In this document: in pieces, positions 8,962 to 18,623 of the stretch
Numbering within the stretch: position 1 is the stretch's first letter
How the letters are laid out: each line of letters opens with the position of its first letter
Notes under the pieces: generated by a model
Database searches by the model: none
The model's input: the letters and a program-made list of their open reading frames with translations, nothing else
Told to the model about the DNA's origin: nothing
Translations under genes and position numbers: made by a program
NCBI RefSeq assembly: GCF_007991635.1
Contig: NZ_BJYS01000018.1
Coordinates: forward strand, 1-64,000
Length of the DNA: 64,000 nt
Origin: Adhaeribacter aerolatus
GTDB taxonomy: Bacteria; Bacteroidota; Bacteroidia; Cytophagales; Hymenobacteraceae
Reading direction: 5' to 3'

Positions 8962-10230
8962 ATGAATAGCCCTAAGATTCCGTTGGCCGAACGCATGCGG
9001 CCCCATTCGCTCGATCAGTTTGCCGGGCAGAAGCACCTGGTAGGCGAAAAAGGTATTTTACGCCGCTACCTGGATTCGGGCATGATTCCGTCGATGATTT
9101 TGTGGGGACCGCCGGGTGTAGGTAAAACTACGTTGGCCAATATTATTGCTTCACAGTTGAAACTGCCGTTTACGGCGCTGAGCGCCATTAACGCCGGCGT
9201 AAAAGATGTGCGCGAAGTAATTGAGAAGGCTAAAACCCGCCCTGGTACTATTTTATTTATTGATGAAATTCACCGCTTCAGCAAATCGCAGCAGGATGCT
9301 TTGTTGGGGGCGGTGGAGAAAGGCATTGTCACCTTAATTGGCGCTACCACCGAAAACCCATCTTTTGAGGTGATATCGGCTTTGCTGTCACGGTCGCAGG
9401 TTTACGTACTACAGCACCTTTCCAAAGAAGAACTTATTGATTTAGTCAACAAGGCTATCAGAGAGGATGAGTGGCTGAAAAAGAAAAATATTCAGGTACA
9501 GGAGTATGATGCTTTGCTCATGCTATCGGGCGGGGATGCCCGCAAACTCCTGAACCTGTTGGATATTGTGGTAGAAGGAGCCAATGCCGATGCCCTGATT
9601 ATCACCGATGCGTTTGTACAGGAAATGGCGCAGCAGCATATTGCCATGTACGACAAATCCGGCGAGATGCACTACGATATTATTTCGGCCTTTATTAAAT
9701 CCATGCGGGGCAGTGACCCCAACGCGGCCCTATACTGGCTGGCCCGCATGATAGAAGGTGGCGAAGATCCCAAATTTATCTCCCGCCGCATGCTGATTCT
9801 GGCTTCCGAAGATATTGGTAATGCCAATCCTACGGCTTTGATAATGGCTAACACCTGTTTTCAATCGGTGCAGGTGATTGGTTACCCGGAGAGTAATATT
9901 ATTTTATCGCAGACAGCCGTTTACCTGGCTACTTCGCCCAAAAGTAACTCATCGTACATGGCTATTTGGGAGGCGCAGGAATTGGTGAAGCAAACCGGTA
10001 ATTTACCCGTACCACTGCCCCTCCGCAATGCCCCCACCAAACTCATGAAGGAACTTGGCTACGGCAAAAATTACAAATACGCCCACGATTACGACCAGAA
10101 CTTCGTGCCCCAGGAATTTATGCCGGAGCAACTGCAAAGTAAGAAACTTTTCGAGCCCGGCAACAACGCCCGCGAAAACGAGATGCGCAAAAACCTCCGT
10201 AACTGGTGGGGCGATAAGTATGGGTATTAG
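8962..10230 (+). CDS. rarA: Replication-associated recombination protein RarA (MgsA)
   Basis: A 422-residue AAA+ ATPase of the RarA/MgsA/WRNIP1 family, which acts at stalled replication forks and is related to clamp-loader subunits. Visible: N-terminal [17 protein letters not shown], Walker [10 protein letters not shown], Walker [10 protein letters not shown], sensor 1 [10 protein letters not shown], and the C-terminal region [21 protein letters not shown] typical of RarA tetramerisation domains. Length is normal. The gene stands alone, with intergenic regions on both sides; the one downstream carries a repeated element. Confidence 0.95.
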   Translation: MNSPKIPLAERMRPHSLDQFAGQKHLVGEKGILRRYLDSGMIPSMILWGPPGVGKTTLANIIASQLKLPFTALSAINAGVKDVREVIEKAKTRPGTILFIDEIHRFSKSQQDALLGAVEKGIVTLIGATTENPSFEVISALLSRSQVYVLQHLSKEELIDLVNKAIREDEWLKKKNIQVQEYDALLMLSGGDARKLLNLLDIVVEGANADALIITDAFVQEMAQQHIAMYDKSGEMHYDIISAFIKSMRGSDPNAALYWLARMIEGGEDPKFISRRMLILASEDIGNANPTALIMANTCFQSVQVIGYPESNIILSQTAVYLATSPKSNSSYMAIWEAQELVKQTGNLPVPLPLRNAPTKLMKELGYGKNYKYAHDYDQNFVPQEFMPEQLQSKKLFEPGNNARENEMRKNLRNWWGDKYGY

Positions 10231-10383
10231 GTGTTAGTTATTGGTATTTAGAAGGGAAGTCTCAGCTTCAGGAGAATAAAAGACCTTGATAATAGGAGGG
10301 GAGTCAGTAAAATCTACTTCAGCCGGGTTCAGCTAGTAGTTAAGGGCCTTTAGTATGAATAAATTTAAAATTGCGAAAAAGTT

Positions 10384-10594
10384 GGCTACAGCCAATTACC
10401 GCTGGTCGGTGGGGTGAGTACCTTCCGGAAGATTCCCTTCTAAGGTTCTGGTACCGGGATACGAGGCATTCCGACGGAGGAGGAAAGGGAGATTAGACAG
10501 TCTGAACTCACCGACGGGGCCCGCTGGCCAGGACGCGACTTAGGAATTTAAAACCAATTAGCACCTGCCCACTGCAAGATGGAATCTTTCAAAG
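10384..10594 (+). repeat. Repeated intergenic element, copy A
   Basis: About 210 bases closely related, in the same orientation, to 45034-45232. Shared blocks: GAGTRCCTT..GGAAGAT..., the GGAAAGGGA block, ACGGGGCCCGCTGGCCAGGA, ACTTAGG and TTAGCACCT. Within 10416-10454, 29 of 39 positions match copy B without gaps and 8 of 10 differences are transitions. GTACC (10418-10422) can pair with GGTAC (10450-10454) across a 27-base loop. No ORF is shared. The element fills the middle of the 535-base gap between rarA and sppA; the rest of that gap is featureless AT-rich DNA. Confidence 0.6.
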
Positions 10595-10765
10595 TAAGGC
10601 AGTAAATAAAACTTAGTATTCCAAAATGTTTTTGTAATGCAAGTAGATTTTAGTTGTAAATATTTGTAAGCGAATCATTTGTGTATAATTATTTTAAAAT
10701 TCTCTCTTTTTACCTAAACAATTTGTAGCTTGTACCCATTATTATAAGTAGTAAACTTAGCTTGT

Positions 10766-12526
10766 ATGTTACAGTTTTTTAAATATACCCTGGCCACCAT
10801 TTTAGGCCTTTTTTTATTTTTTTTCCTGATGTTTCTCATCTTGTTGGGTATTGCCGCCGCGGCTGCCTCGGAAGATGAGGTAACGGTAAGAAAAAATTCG
10901 ATTCTGGAATTGAAACTGGACCGGGAAATTGACGAGCGGGGCGAACACGACCCGTTTGAAGGAATGGGGCTGCTGGGTGGTTTAGGCACCTCTAAATACG
11001 GCCTCGACGAAATAAAAGCCTCCATTCGCCACGCCAAGACCGATGATAATATTAAGGGTATTTACCTGAGCACCGAAATATTAACGGCCGGCATGGCCAC
11101 GGTAGAAGAAATCCGGAACGAACTTCTGGACTTTAAGAAATCAAAGAAGTTTATTGTGGCTTACAACGATATTTGTTCCGAGAAAGCATATTACCTCACT
11201 TCGGTAGCCGATAAACAATACCTGAATCCACAGGGCGCATTGGAGTTAAACGGTTTAAGTTCCGAAGTGCTGTTCTTTAAAGGTACGCTTGAAAAACTGG
11301 ATATCCAGCCCGAAATATTTAAAGTAGGTGAATTTAAAAGTGCCGTTGAGCCGTTCTTGCTCGAAAAAATGAGCGCGCCCAACCGGTTGCAGGTTACTTC
11401 TTTCCTCAACTCCCTGAATGATCATTATTTGCGAAATATTGCCAAAGCCCGGGGCAAATCTTTTGCCGATATGAAGAAGCTATCGGATTCTATGCTGATT
11501 CACTATCCGGAAGACGCTTTAAAGCACGGTATTATTACCAACGTGGGTTATTTTGACCAAGCCGTAGACTACATGAAAGGAAGAACCGGCCTGAAAAAAG
11601 ACGATAAGCTGAATGTGGTAGAATTGAAAAATTACCGCAAACTGGCCAAAGAAGAGGATGGTTATTCTAAAAACCGGATTGCGGTTATTTATGCCTCTGG
11701 CGATATTGTGAACGGCGAAGGGGGCGAAGATAATATTGGCGGTACCAAATTTGCCGAAGAAGTACGGAAAGCCCGCCGGGACAAAAACGTGAAAGCTATT
11801 GTGCTGCGCATTAATTCGCCGGGCGGCAGTGCCATGGCCTCCGATGTAATCTGGCGCGAAATTACGCTGGCTAAAAAAGAGAAACCGGTAATTGCTTCTA
11901 TGTCGGATGTAGCGGCATCGGGTGGTTATTACATTGCCATGGCCTGCGACACCATTGTGGCGCACCCCAATACCATTACCGGTAGCATAGGCGTGTTCGG
12001 GATGCTGGCTAACCTCGAAGGCTTCCTCGATAATAAATTGGGGATTACCGTAGATCGGGTTAAAACGGGTCGTTATTCAGATATGCCCAGCATTACCCGG
12101 CAGTTAACGCCGGCCGAACGCCAGATTGTGCAGCATGGCGTGGAGCGCGTTTACGAGGATTTTACAGCTAAAGCAGCTAAAGGCCGTAATATGCCGGTTG
12201 CCCAACTGCGCAGTTTAGCGGCGGGTCGGGTGTGGTCGGGTGTTGAAGCAAAAGAGCGCGGGCTGGTAGATGTTTTAGGCGGTTTAGACCAGGCTATTGC
12301 TATTGCGGCCAAACGGGCCGGCATCGAAAAAGAATATACCCTTAAAAAAGTGCCTTACCAGAAAACATTCCTCGAAAGCTTTATGTCGGGTATGGAAACC
12401 AGCGCCCGCATGCATTTCTTAAAAGCGGAACTCGGCGAAATGTATCCGTTTTACGAAAAAGCTAAAAAGGTCCAGCAGCTGCAAGGTATTCAGGTGCGCA
12501 TGCCTTACGATTTTAATATTCAGTAA
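10766..12526 (+). CDS. sppA: Signal peptide peptidase SppA, long form
   Basis: A 586-residue membrane-anchored serine protease of peptidase family S49 (67K type), which degrades cleaved signal peptides in the membrane. One N-terminal membrane segment lies at about residues 10-34. Two S49 domains follow. The catalytic lysine is K191 in GEFKSAVEPF in the first half, and the nucleophile is S385 in SDVAASGGYY in the second half; this is the divided Lys/Ser dyad of the long form. RINSPGGSAMAS at about 348-359 is also characteristic. Length fits the family. It precedes the nucleoside phosphorylase gene with hairpins in between. Confidence 0.93.
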   Translation: MLQFFKYTLATILGLFLFFFLMFLILLGIAAAAASEDEVTVRKNSILELKLDREIDERGEHDPFEGMGLLGGLGTSKYGLDEIKASIRHAKTDDNIKGIYLSTEILTAGMATVEEIRNELLDFKKSKKFIVAYNDICSEKAYYLTSVADKQYLNPQGALELNGLSSEVLFFKGTLEKLDIQPEIFKVGEFKSAVEPFLLEKMSAPNRLQVTSFLNSLNDHYLRNIAKARGKSFADMKKLSDSMLIHYPEDALKHGIITNVGYFDQAVDYMKGRTGLKKDDKLNVVELKNYRKLAKEEDGYSKNRIAVIYASGDIVNGEGGEDNIGGTKFAEEVRKARRDKNVKAIVLRINSPGGSAMASDVIWREITLAKKEKPVIASMSDVAASGGYYIAMACDTIVAHPNTITGSIGVFGMLANLEGFLDNKLGITVDRVKTGRYSDMPSITRQLTPAERQIVQHGVERVYEDFTAKAAKGRNMPVAQLRSLAAGRVWSGVEAKERGLVDVLGGLDQAIAIAAKRAGIEKEYTLKKVPYQKTFLESFMSGMETSARMHFLKAELGEMYPFYEKAKKVQQLQGIQVRMPYDFNIQ

Positions 12527-12672
12527 ATAACCAATCGGTTATTCCAGCACATCCGAAGGCGTCCTGGCCGGTTTAAGCTGCGGTGACTTGTTAAAAAATT
12601 TAAATTCAGCTACAGGGCACCGCGAAGTCAATTTCAATAGACTTCGCTGAACGCCAACCCTTCTTCTGCATA

Positions 12673-12701
12673 ACCGGACGGCCACCTGAAAGCCGTCCGG
12701 T
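12673..12701 (+). terminator. GC-rich hairpin before pnp
   Basis: Perfect 10-bp stem (12673-12682 with 12692-12701), 9-base loop, followed by GATTTCTTC. Two other small hairpins lie upstream in the same gap, just after the sppA stop and around 12620-12650. It could terminate sppA or structure the leader of the downstream gene, which starts only 28 bases later. Confidence 0.5.
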
Positions 12702-12729
12702 GATTTCTTCTAGCCTTAAAAAATATTAT

Positions 12730-13557
12730 ATGGAAAAACAAATGCAGCAACTGCAGGATGCTACCGATTTTCTGATCCAGCAGACCAATAGCTTTGCCCC
12801 CGAGTTCGGTATTATCCTGGGTACCGGTTTAGGCGATTTGGTGAACGACATCACTATCAAATACAGCTTGCCTTACGACGAAATTCCCCATTTCCCGGTA
12901 TCAACCGTCGAAAGCCATTCGGGTAAATTAATTTTCGGGCACCTGGCCGAAAGAAGTGTAGTGGTAATGCAGGGCCGCTTTCATTATTACGAAGGTTATA
13001 CCATGGACCAGGTAGTTTTTCCGGTACGGGTTATGAAAATGCTGGGCATTGCGAAATTATTTGTTTCGAACGCGGCCGGTGGCCTCAACCCCGATTTTAA
13101 TACTTCCGATTTAATGGTGATTACCGACCATATAAACCTACAGCCTGACAATCCGCTGATCGGTAAAAATCTGGAGCCATTAGGCCCGCGTTTCCCCGAC
13201 ATGAGTGAGGTATATGACGAGACAATGGTAAACCAGGCGCTGGCAATTGCCGGCCAAAACGGGTTTACCTTGCAAACGGGGGTTTATGTAAGTGTACCAG
13301 GACCGATGCTCGAAACCAAAGCCGAGTACAAATATTTGGCCGGTATCGGCGCCGATGCCGTAGGGATGTCGACGGTGCCCGAAATAATAGCGGCCCGCCA
13401 CATGGGGCTTACTTGCTTTGCGGTTTCCGTTATTACCGACCTGTGCGTGCCCGGCAAAATTAAAAAGGTGGTTCTGCTCGATATTTTAGAAGCAGCAGCC
13501 CGGGCTGAACCCCGTATGACTTTCCTAATCAAAGAGTTAATCCGGAACCAGGATTAA
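12730..13557 (+). CDS. punA: Purine-nucleoside phosphorylase, type I
   Basis: A 275-residue trimeric-type PNP that cleaves purine nucleosides with phosphate to base plus (deoxy)ribose 1-phosphate, for purine salvage in the cytosol. Motifs: phosphate-site GTGLGDLV, MQGRFHYYEG, SNAAGGLNP, the substrate-binding VGMSTVPEIIAARHMG and AVSVITDLC. The open frame starts earlier at 12700, but those codons overlap a hairpin, so I prefer the ATG at 12730, which gives the usual family length. Symbol assigned by family, not by synteny. Confidence 0.92.
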   Translation: MEKQMQQLQDATDFLIQQTNSFAPEFGIILGTGLGDLVNDITIKYSLPYDEIPHFPVSTVESHSGKLIFGHLAERSVVVMQGRFHYYEGYTMDQVVFPVRVMKMLGIAKLFVSNAAGGLNPDFNTSDLMVITDHINLQPDNPLIGKNLEPLGPRFPDMSEVYDETMVNQALAIAGQNGFTLQTGVYVSVPGPMLETKAEYKYLAGIGADAVGMSTVPEIIAARHMGLTCFAVSVITDLCVPGKIKKVVLLDILEAAARAEPRMTFLIKELIRNQD

Positions 13558-14072
13558 AAAAAAATTGTATAGCTAATACGAAATAATGAATCATAACAAT
13601 TTTATATAATTCTAAGATTAGTAACTGCTCGTTCATTTAAGAATTAAATTAATTTATCCTCCACCCACTACTAACCAAAAATATTAGTAAAGCTAAGTCC
13701 GAACTTGCATTAATAATGTTACCGGTTAGGCCTGAATAAAAAGAATGGTTTTCAAAAAATTTTGTTTTTTTTAATAAAACGATATTTATCTACTCTCAGA
13801 TTTAAACAAACTTTATTTTGAGAGCCATAATTAGATATATTTCAATAATCAAGCTTGAATTGAGGGTTCCAGAAGGTTGTAAATGCTGAATATCTAAAAT
13901 AACTATTATGAAAAGTTATTTTTCTTTAATACTTTGAAACTGCAAAACCTTAAAATTGTAGTTGTAGACTTCCTTTATAAGTCTTAAGCAAGGCTGAAAT
14001 TGTCGGAACAGCAGGAGCTTAAAATATATTTTTACCGCGATTATTATTTTTTAGTATAGAACAAATACGATA
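13558..14072. other. AT-rich 515-base leader region before gltB
   Basis: No ORF, repeat or RNA family recognised. The region is clearly AT-rich and contains small dyads, for example AGACTT...AAGTCT at about 13968-13985 and TCTCA...TGAGA around 13795-13822. It must hold the gltB promoter, but no convincing TTG-N19-TAnnTTTG was found; TACTTTG at 13930-13936 is the nearest partial match. Confidence 0.4.
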
Positions 14073-17000
14073 ATGTCAGACCAAAAGAATTTGGGTTTAT
14101 ATCATCCATCATTTGAACATGATTCGTGTGGTATCGGCTTTGTAGCCCACTTAAAAGGCCGGAAGTCGCATGATATTGTGGCGGATGCCTTGCATATGCT
14201 GGCCCGCATGGAACACCGGGGCGCTTGTGGTTGTGAAACCAACACCGGCGACGGGGCGGGTATCCTGATTCAGGTACCCCATGAGTTTTTTGTGGATGAG
14301 TGCTTGAAGTTAGGTATTAAGTTGCCACCGTTTGGCCAATATGGTGTGGGGTTGGTGTTTTTTCCGCAGGACGAGAAGCTGCGCGAAGAATGCCGCGACA
14401 TTCTGAACCGGAATATTGAAAAGCTGGGCATGCAGCTTTTGGGTTACCGCAAGTTGCCTACTTACAACGGCGAGATTGGCGAAAGCGCCCTGAAGGTTGA
14501 ACCCATCATGGAACACGTTTTCATTAAGCGGCCTGACCTCATCACCAATCCGGAAGAATTTGAACGGAAGCTGTTTGTGTTACGCAACTATACTACCCGC
14601 CTGGTACGGGAGTCGGTAGCTTTGCCTAATATTAACGATGCTTTTTACATTGCTACCCTGTCGTATAAGACTATTGTCTATAAAGGCCAGTTTACCACTG
14701 CCCAGGTGCGGTCTTATTTCCCGGATCTGCAGCATAAAAACGTGGTTTCGGCGCTGGCGGTAGTTCACTCGCGTTTCTCCACGAATACTTTCCCGTCTTT
14801 CCGGTTAGCGCAACCTTTCCGGTATATTGCCCATAACGGCGAAATAAATACGGTTAAAGGAAATACTAACTGGATGGGTGCAGCCGAAGCGGCTTTTAGC
14901 TCGAAATATTTTTCGCGCGAAGAGCTGGATATGATCCTGCCGATTTGCGACCCAACCCAGTCTGACTCCGCTAACCTCGATAACGTAGTTGAATTATTAA
15001 CCTTGAGTGGTCGTTCTTTACCGCACGTGATGATGATGCTGATTCCGGAAGCCTGGGATGGCAACAACCACATGAGCGAAAAGAAACGCGCTTTCTACGA
15101 ATATCATGCGGCGTTGATGGAGCCCTGGGATGGCCCCGCTTCTATCTCCTTCACCGATGGTAAAATTGTAGGTGCTACCCTGGACCGGAATGGCTTGCGT
15201 CCGTCGCGTTACCTCGTAACCAGCGACGACAAGGTTATCATGGCCTCTGAGGCGGGTGTACTGGAAGTAGATCCGGCTAAAATTGTAAAGAAAGGCCGCT
15301 TGCAGCCTGGTAAAATGTTTGTGGCCGATTTAGAGCAGGGCCGCATCATTAGCGACGAAGAGTTGAAAGACGATATTTGTTCGCGCCAGCCTTACCACGA
15401 GTGGTTAAAAAATAAAATCCGGCTGAAAGATATGCCGGAAGCTTTGGGTACTTTCCATCACCCAAGTCCAACCGCGCTCCTGAAGCACCAGCAGGCTTTT
15501 GGTTATACGACCGAAGACTTAAAAGTAATTATTGGCGAAATGGCGGAAACCGGCAAAGAGCCATTGGGTTCAATGGGTACCGATACGCCGTTAGCAATTT
15601 TGTCTGACCAAAGCCAGCATTTTTCGGGTTACTTTAAGCAATTATTTGCCCAGGTAACCAATCCGCCTATCGACCCCATCCGGGAACGAATGGTAATGTC
15701 TTTGACCTCTTACGTAGGGGGTGGCCTGAACTTACTGGAAGAAAGCCCGTTGCACTGCCGCATGGTTGAGTTGCAGCAGCCGGTGCTTTCGAATAAAGAG
15801 CTGGAGAAAATACGGTTCCTGGATCAGTCGTATTTCCAAACCAAAACCATTTATACCTACTTTAAAGCCGATGGGCAGCCCGGTTCGATGGAAAAAGCCA
15901 TCAAACGGATTTGCCAGTACGCGGCCGATGCAGTAGAAGATGGTTTCTCTATAATATTATTATCGGACCGGAGTTTGGATAGCAGCCACGCCCCAATTCC
16001 ATCGTTGCTGGCTACTTCTGCCGTACACCACCATTTAATGCGCAAAGGCTTGCGCGGCAAAGTTGGTTTGGTAGTAGAGTGCGGCGATGCTTGGGAAGTG
16101 CATCATTTTGCTACGCTCATCAGCTTTGGAGCTTCGGCTGTTAACCCTTATTTAGCTTTCGATACCATTGTGGATATGAAAGCCAAAGGGTTAATTGACT
16201 CGAACGCCGCCGACGAAAAGTTATTCTATAATTATATTAAAGCGATAAACGATGGCTTGCTGAAGGTATTCTCCAAAATGGGTATCTCTACCATGCAGTC
16301 GTACCAGGGCGCGCAAATATTCGAAGCCCTGGGTATCAGCAAAGATGTAATTGATAAATATTTTACCCGTACGGTTTCCCGGATTGGCGGCTTAACCCTG
16401 GATTGTATTGCCAAAGAAGCTTTAGTTAAGCATAAATTGGCTTTCCCTGATAAGTTTATTCCTAATCCGAAACTGGAAGTAGGCGGAATTTACCAGTGGA
16501 AACGTCGCGGCGAGTACCATTTGTTTAATCCGCAGACCATTCACTTGTTGCAGCAGGCTACCCGTACCAACGATTACGGTGTATTCAAGAAATATTCAAA
16601 GTTAGTGAACGAGCAGGGCGTAAAAGCCTGTACGTTGCGGAGTTTGCTTAAATTTAAAGAAGGTAATTCTGTTCCGCTTAGCGAAGTAGAACCAGCCGAA
16701 AGTATCTTCAAGCGTTTTGCCACTGGTGCCATGTCGTTTGGGTCTATTTCGCACGAGGCTCACACTACACTAGCTATCGCTATGAACCGCATTGGCGGTA
16801 AGAGCAACAGCGGCGAAGGCGGTGAAGACGAAATTCGTTTCGAGCGCAAGCCAAACGGCGACTGGGAGCGGTCGGCTATTAAGCAGGTAGCTTCGGGCCG
16901 TTTTGGGGTTACCAGCTATTATTTAGCTAACGCCGAAGAATTACAGATTAAAATGGCCCAGGGTGCTAAGCCCGGCGAAGGTGGCCAGTTACCTGGTCAT

Positions 17001-18623
17001 AAAGTAGATGAATGGATTGGTCGGGTGCGTCATTCTACCCCTGGGGTAGGTTTGATATCGCCGCCACCGCACCACGATATTTACTCGATTGAAGATTTAG
17101 CCCAGCTAATATTCGACCTGAAAAACTCTAATCCGAAAGCTCGTATCAACGTGAAATTGGTATCAGAAGCCGGCGTTGGAACCGTAGCTGCCGGGGTAGC
17201 GAAAGCATTCTCAGATGTGGTTCTGATTTCGGGTTATGATGGCGGTACCGGTGCTTCGCCGATTAGCTCGATTAAGCACGCTGGTTTACCGTGGGAACTT
17301 GGTTTAGCCGAAGCTCACCAGACTTTGGTACGTAACAAACTGCGCAGCCGGATTGTGGTGCAGGCCGATGGTCAGATGAAAACTGGTCGGGACTTAGCAA
17401 TTGCGGCCCTGTTAGGCGCTGAAGAATGGGGCGTAGCTACGGCTGCCTTGGTTACTGCCGGTTGTATTATGATGCGGAAGTGTCATTTAAATACTTGCCC
17501 GGTAGGTGTTGCTACCCAGAACCCGGAATTGCGAGCCTTGTTTACCGGTAAGCCGGAAGATGTGGTTAATTTATTCCACTTTCTGGCCGAAGAACTACGC
17601 GAAATAATGGCCGAACTAGGTTTCCGAACCATTAACGAAATGGTGGGCCAGGTAGATCGCTTAGAAATGCGGAAAGACTTAACGAACTGGAAACATAAGT
17701 TAATTGATCTTTCAGCCGTATTGTATAAAGAACCGGCCGGCCCGGAAGTTGGAATTTATAAGCAAGAAGAGCAGCAGCATGCTTTAGAAGCGGTACTGGA
17801 TGTAGATTTAATTAAATCTGCTCAGCCAGCCCTGGAAAATGTAGAACCTGTATTTGATCAATTCTATATCTCCAACACCGACCGGGCAACTGGTACTATG
17901 CTGTCGCACGAGATTTCGAAGAAGTTTAAGGGCGTTGGTTTACCGGCCGGTACCATTCACTTTAAGTTTACCGGCTCGGCCGGACAAAGCTTTGGTGCGT
18001 TTGGTGCGCCGGGTATTAAGTTCGAACTCGAAGGCGAAGCCAACGACTACTTTGGTAAAGGTTTATCGGGCGGTCAATTAATTCTGTACCCACCCAAAAC
18101 TGCTAAGTTCAAAGCCAGTGAAAATATTATTGCGGGTAACGTAGCGTTTTACGGGGCAACTGCCGGCGAAGCGTATATCCGCGGTCAGGCTGGTGAGCGT
18201 TTTTGCGTACGGAATTCCGGTGCCAAAGCCGTAGTAGAAGGCGTAGGCGACCACGGTTGCGAGTACATGACGGGTGGTGTAGCGGTAATATTAGGCGAAA
18301 CCGGTCGTAACTTTGCGGCAGGTATGAGCGGAGGTATTGCTTATGTATACAACCCCGGCTTAACCTTTGCGCAGCGTTGCAACATGGAAATGATTGAGTT
18401 TGACGAAATAGATGCGGAAGATACAACCGAACTAAAACGGTTAATCCAAAACCATTTTGATTTTACCGGTAGTGCCGTAGCAGAAGGAATTCTGAATAAC
18501 TGGGACAACGCCGTCAGTCATTTCATTAAAGTAATGCCGAGCGATTACAAAAAGGTATTGCTGAAAAGAAGAGAGTTAAAAGAAGTAGGTATCGATAATT
18601 TGGAGGCTGTAGTAAATGGGTAA
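14073..18623 (+). CDS. gltB: Glutamate synthase large subunit
   Basis: A 1516-residue alpha subunit of NADPH-dependent glutamate synthase (GOGAT): glutamine plus 2-oxoglutarate gives two glutamates. An N-terminal class II amidotransferase domain has its likely catalytic Cys at residue 19 (HDSCGIGF), implying removal of an 18-residue propeptide. Central and FMN domains follow (GAMSFGSISHEAHTTLA, SGYDGGTGASP). A [3Fe-4S] cysteine cluster lies in CIMMRKCHLNTCPVGVATQ, and a C-terminal beta-helix has repeated Gly-rich turns. Length is normal. The last 8 bases overlap gltD, so the subunits are translationally coupled. Confidence 0.97.
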   Translation: MSDQKNLGLYHPSFEHDSCGIGFVAHLKGRKSHDIVADALHMLARMEHRGACGCETNTGDGAGILIQVPHEFFVDECLKLGIKLPPFGQYGVGLVFFPQDEKLREECRDILNRNIEKLGMQLLGYRKLPTYNGEIGESALKVEPIMEHVFIKRPDLITNPEEFERKLFVLRNYTTRLVRESVALPNINDAFYIATLSYKTIVYKGQFTTAQVRSYFPDLQHKNVVSALAVVHSRFSTNTFPSFRLAQPFRYIAHNGEINTVKGNTNWMGAAEAAFSSKYFSREELDMILPICDPTQSDSANLDNVVELLTLSGRSLPHVMMMLIPEAWDGNNHMSEKKRAFYEYHAALMEPWDGPASISFTDGKIVGATLDRNGLRPSRYLVTSDDKVIMASEAGVLEVDPAKIVKKGRLQPGKMFVADLEQGRIISDEELKDDICSRQPYHEWLKNKIRLKDMPEALGTFHHPSPTALLKHQQAFGYTTEDLKVIIGEMAETGKEPLGSMGTDTPLAILSDQSQHFSGYFKQLFAQVTNPPIDPIRERMVMSLTSYVGGGLNLLEESPLHCRMVELQQPVLSNKELEKIRFLDQSYFQTKTIYTYFKADGQPGSMEKAIKRICQYAADAVEDGFSIILLSDRSLDSSHAPIPSLLATSAVHHHLMRKGLRGKVGLVVECGDAWEVHHFATLISFGASAVNPYLAFDTIVDMKAKGLIDSNAADEKLFYNYIKAINDGLLKVFSKMGISTMQSYQGAQIFEALGISKDVIDKYFTRTVSRIGGLTLDCIAKEALVKHKLAFPDKFIPNPKLEVGGIYQWKRRGEYHLFNPQTIHLLQQATRTNDYGVFKKYSKLVNEQGVKACTLRSLLKFKEGNSVPLSEVEPAESIFKRFATGAMSFGSISHEAHTTLAIAMNRIGGKSNSGEGGEDEIRFERKPNGDWERSAIKQVASGRFGVTSYYLANAEELQIKMAQGAKPGEGGQLPGHKVDEWIGRVRHSTPGVGLISPPPHHDIYSIEDLAQLIFDLKNSNPKARINVKLVSEAGVGTVAAGVAKAFSDVVLISGYDGGTGASPISSIKHAGLPWELGLAEAHQTLVRNKLRSRIVVQADGQMKTGRDLAIAALLGAEEWGVATAALVTAGCIMMRKCHLNTCPVGVATQNPELRALFTGKPEDVVNLFHFLAEELREIMAELGFRTINEMVGQVDRLEMRKDLTNWKHKLIDLSAVLYKEPAGPEVGIYKQEEQQHALEAVLDVDLIKSAQPALENVEPVFDQFYISNTDRATGTMLSHEISKKFKGVGLPAGTIHFKFTGSAGQSFGAFGAPGIKFELEGEANDYFGKGLSGGQLILYPPKTAKFKASENIIAGNVAFYGATAGEAYIRGQAGERFCVRNSGAKAVVEGVGDHGCEYMTGGVAVILGETGRNFAAGMSGGIAYVYNPGLTFAQRCNMEMIEFDEIDAEDTTELKRLIQNHFDFTGSAVAEGILNNWDNAVSHFIKVMPSDYKKVLLKRRELKEVGIDNLEAVVNG

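Noticed and set aside
10384-10594. RNase P RNA or group II intron part in the repeated element
   Set aside because: Short matches such as GAGGAAAG are present, but the other conserved blocks of these RNAs are not, and there are two divergent copies.
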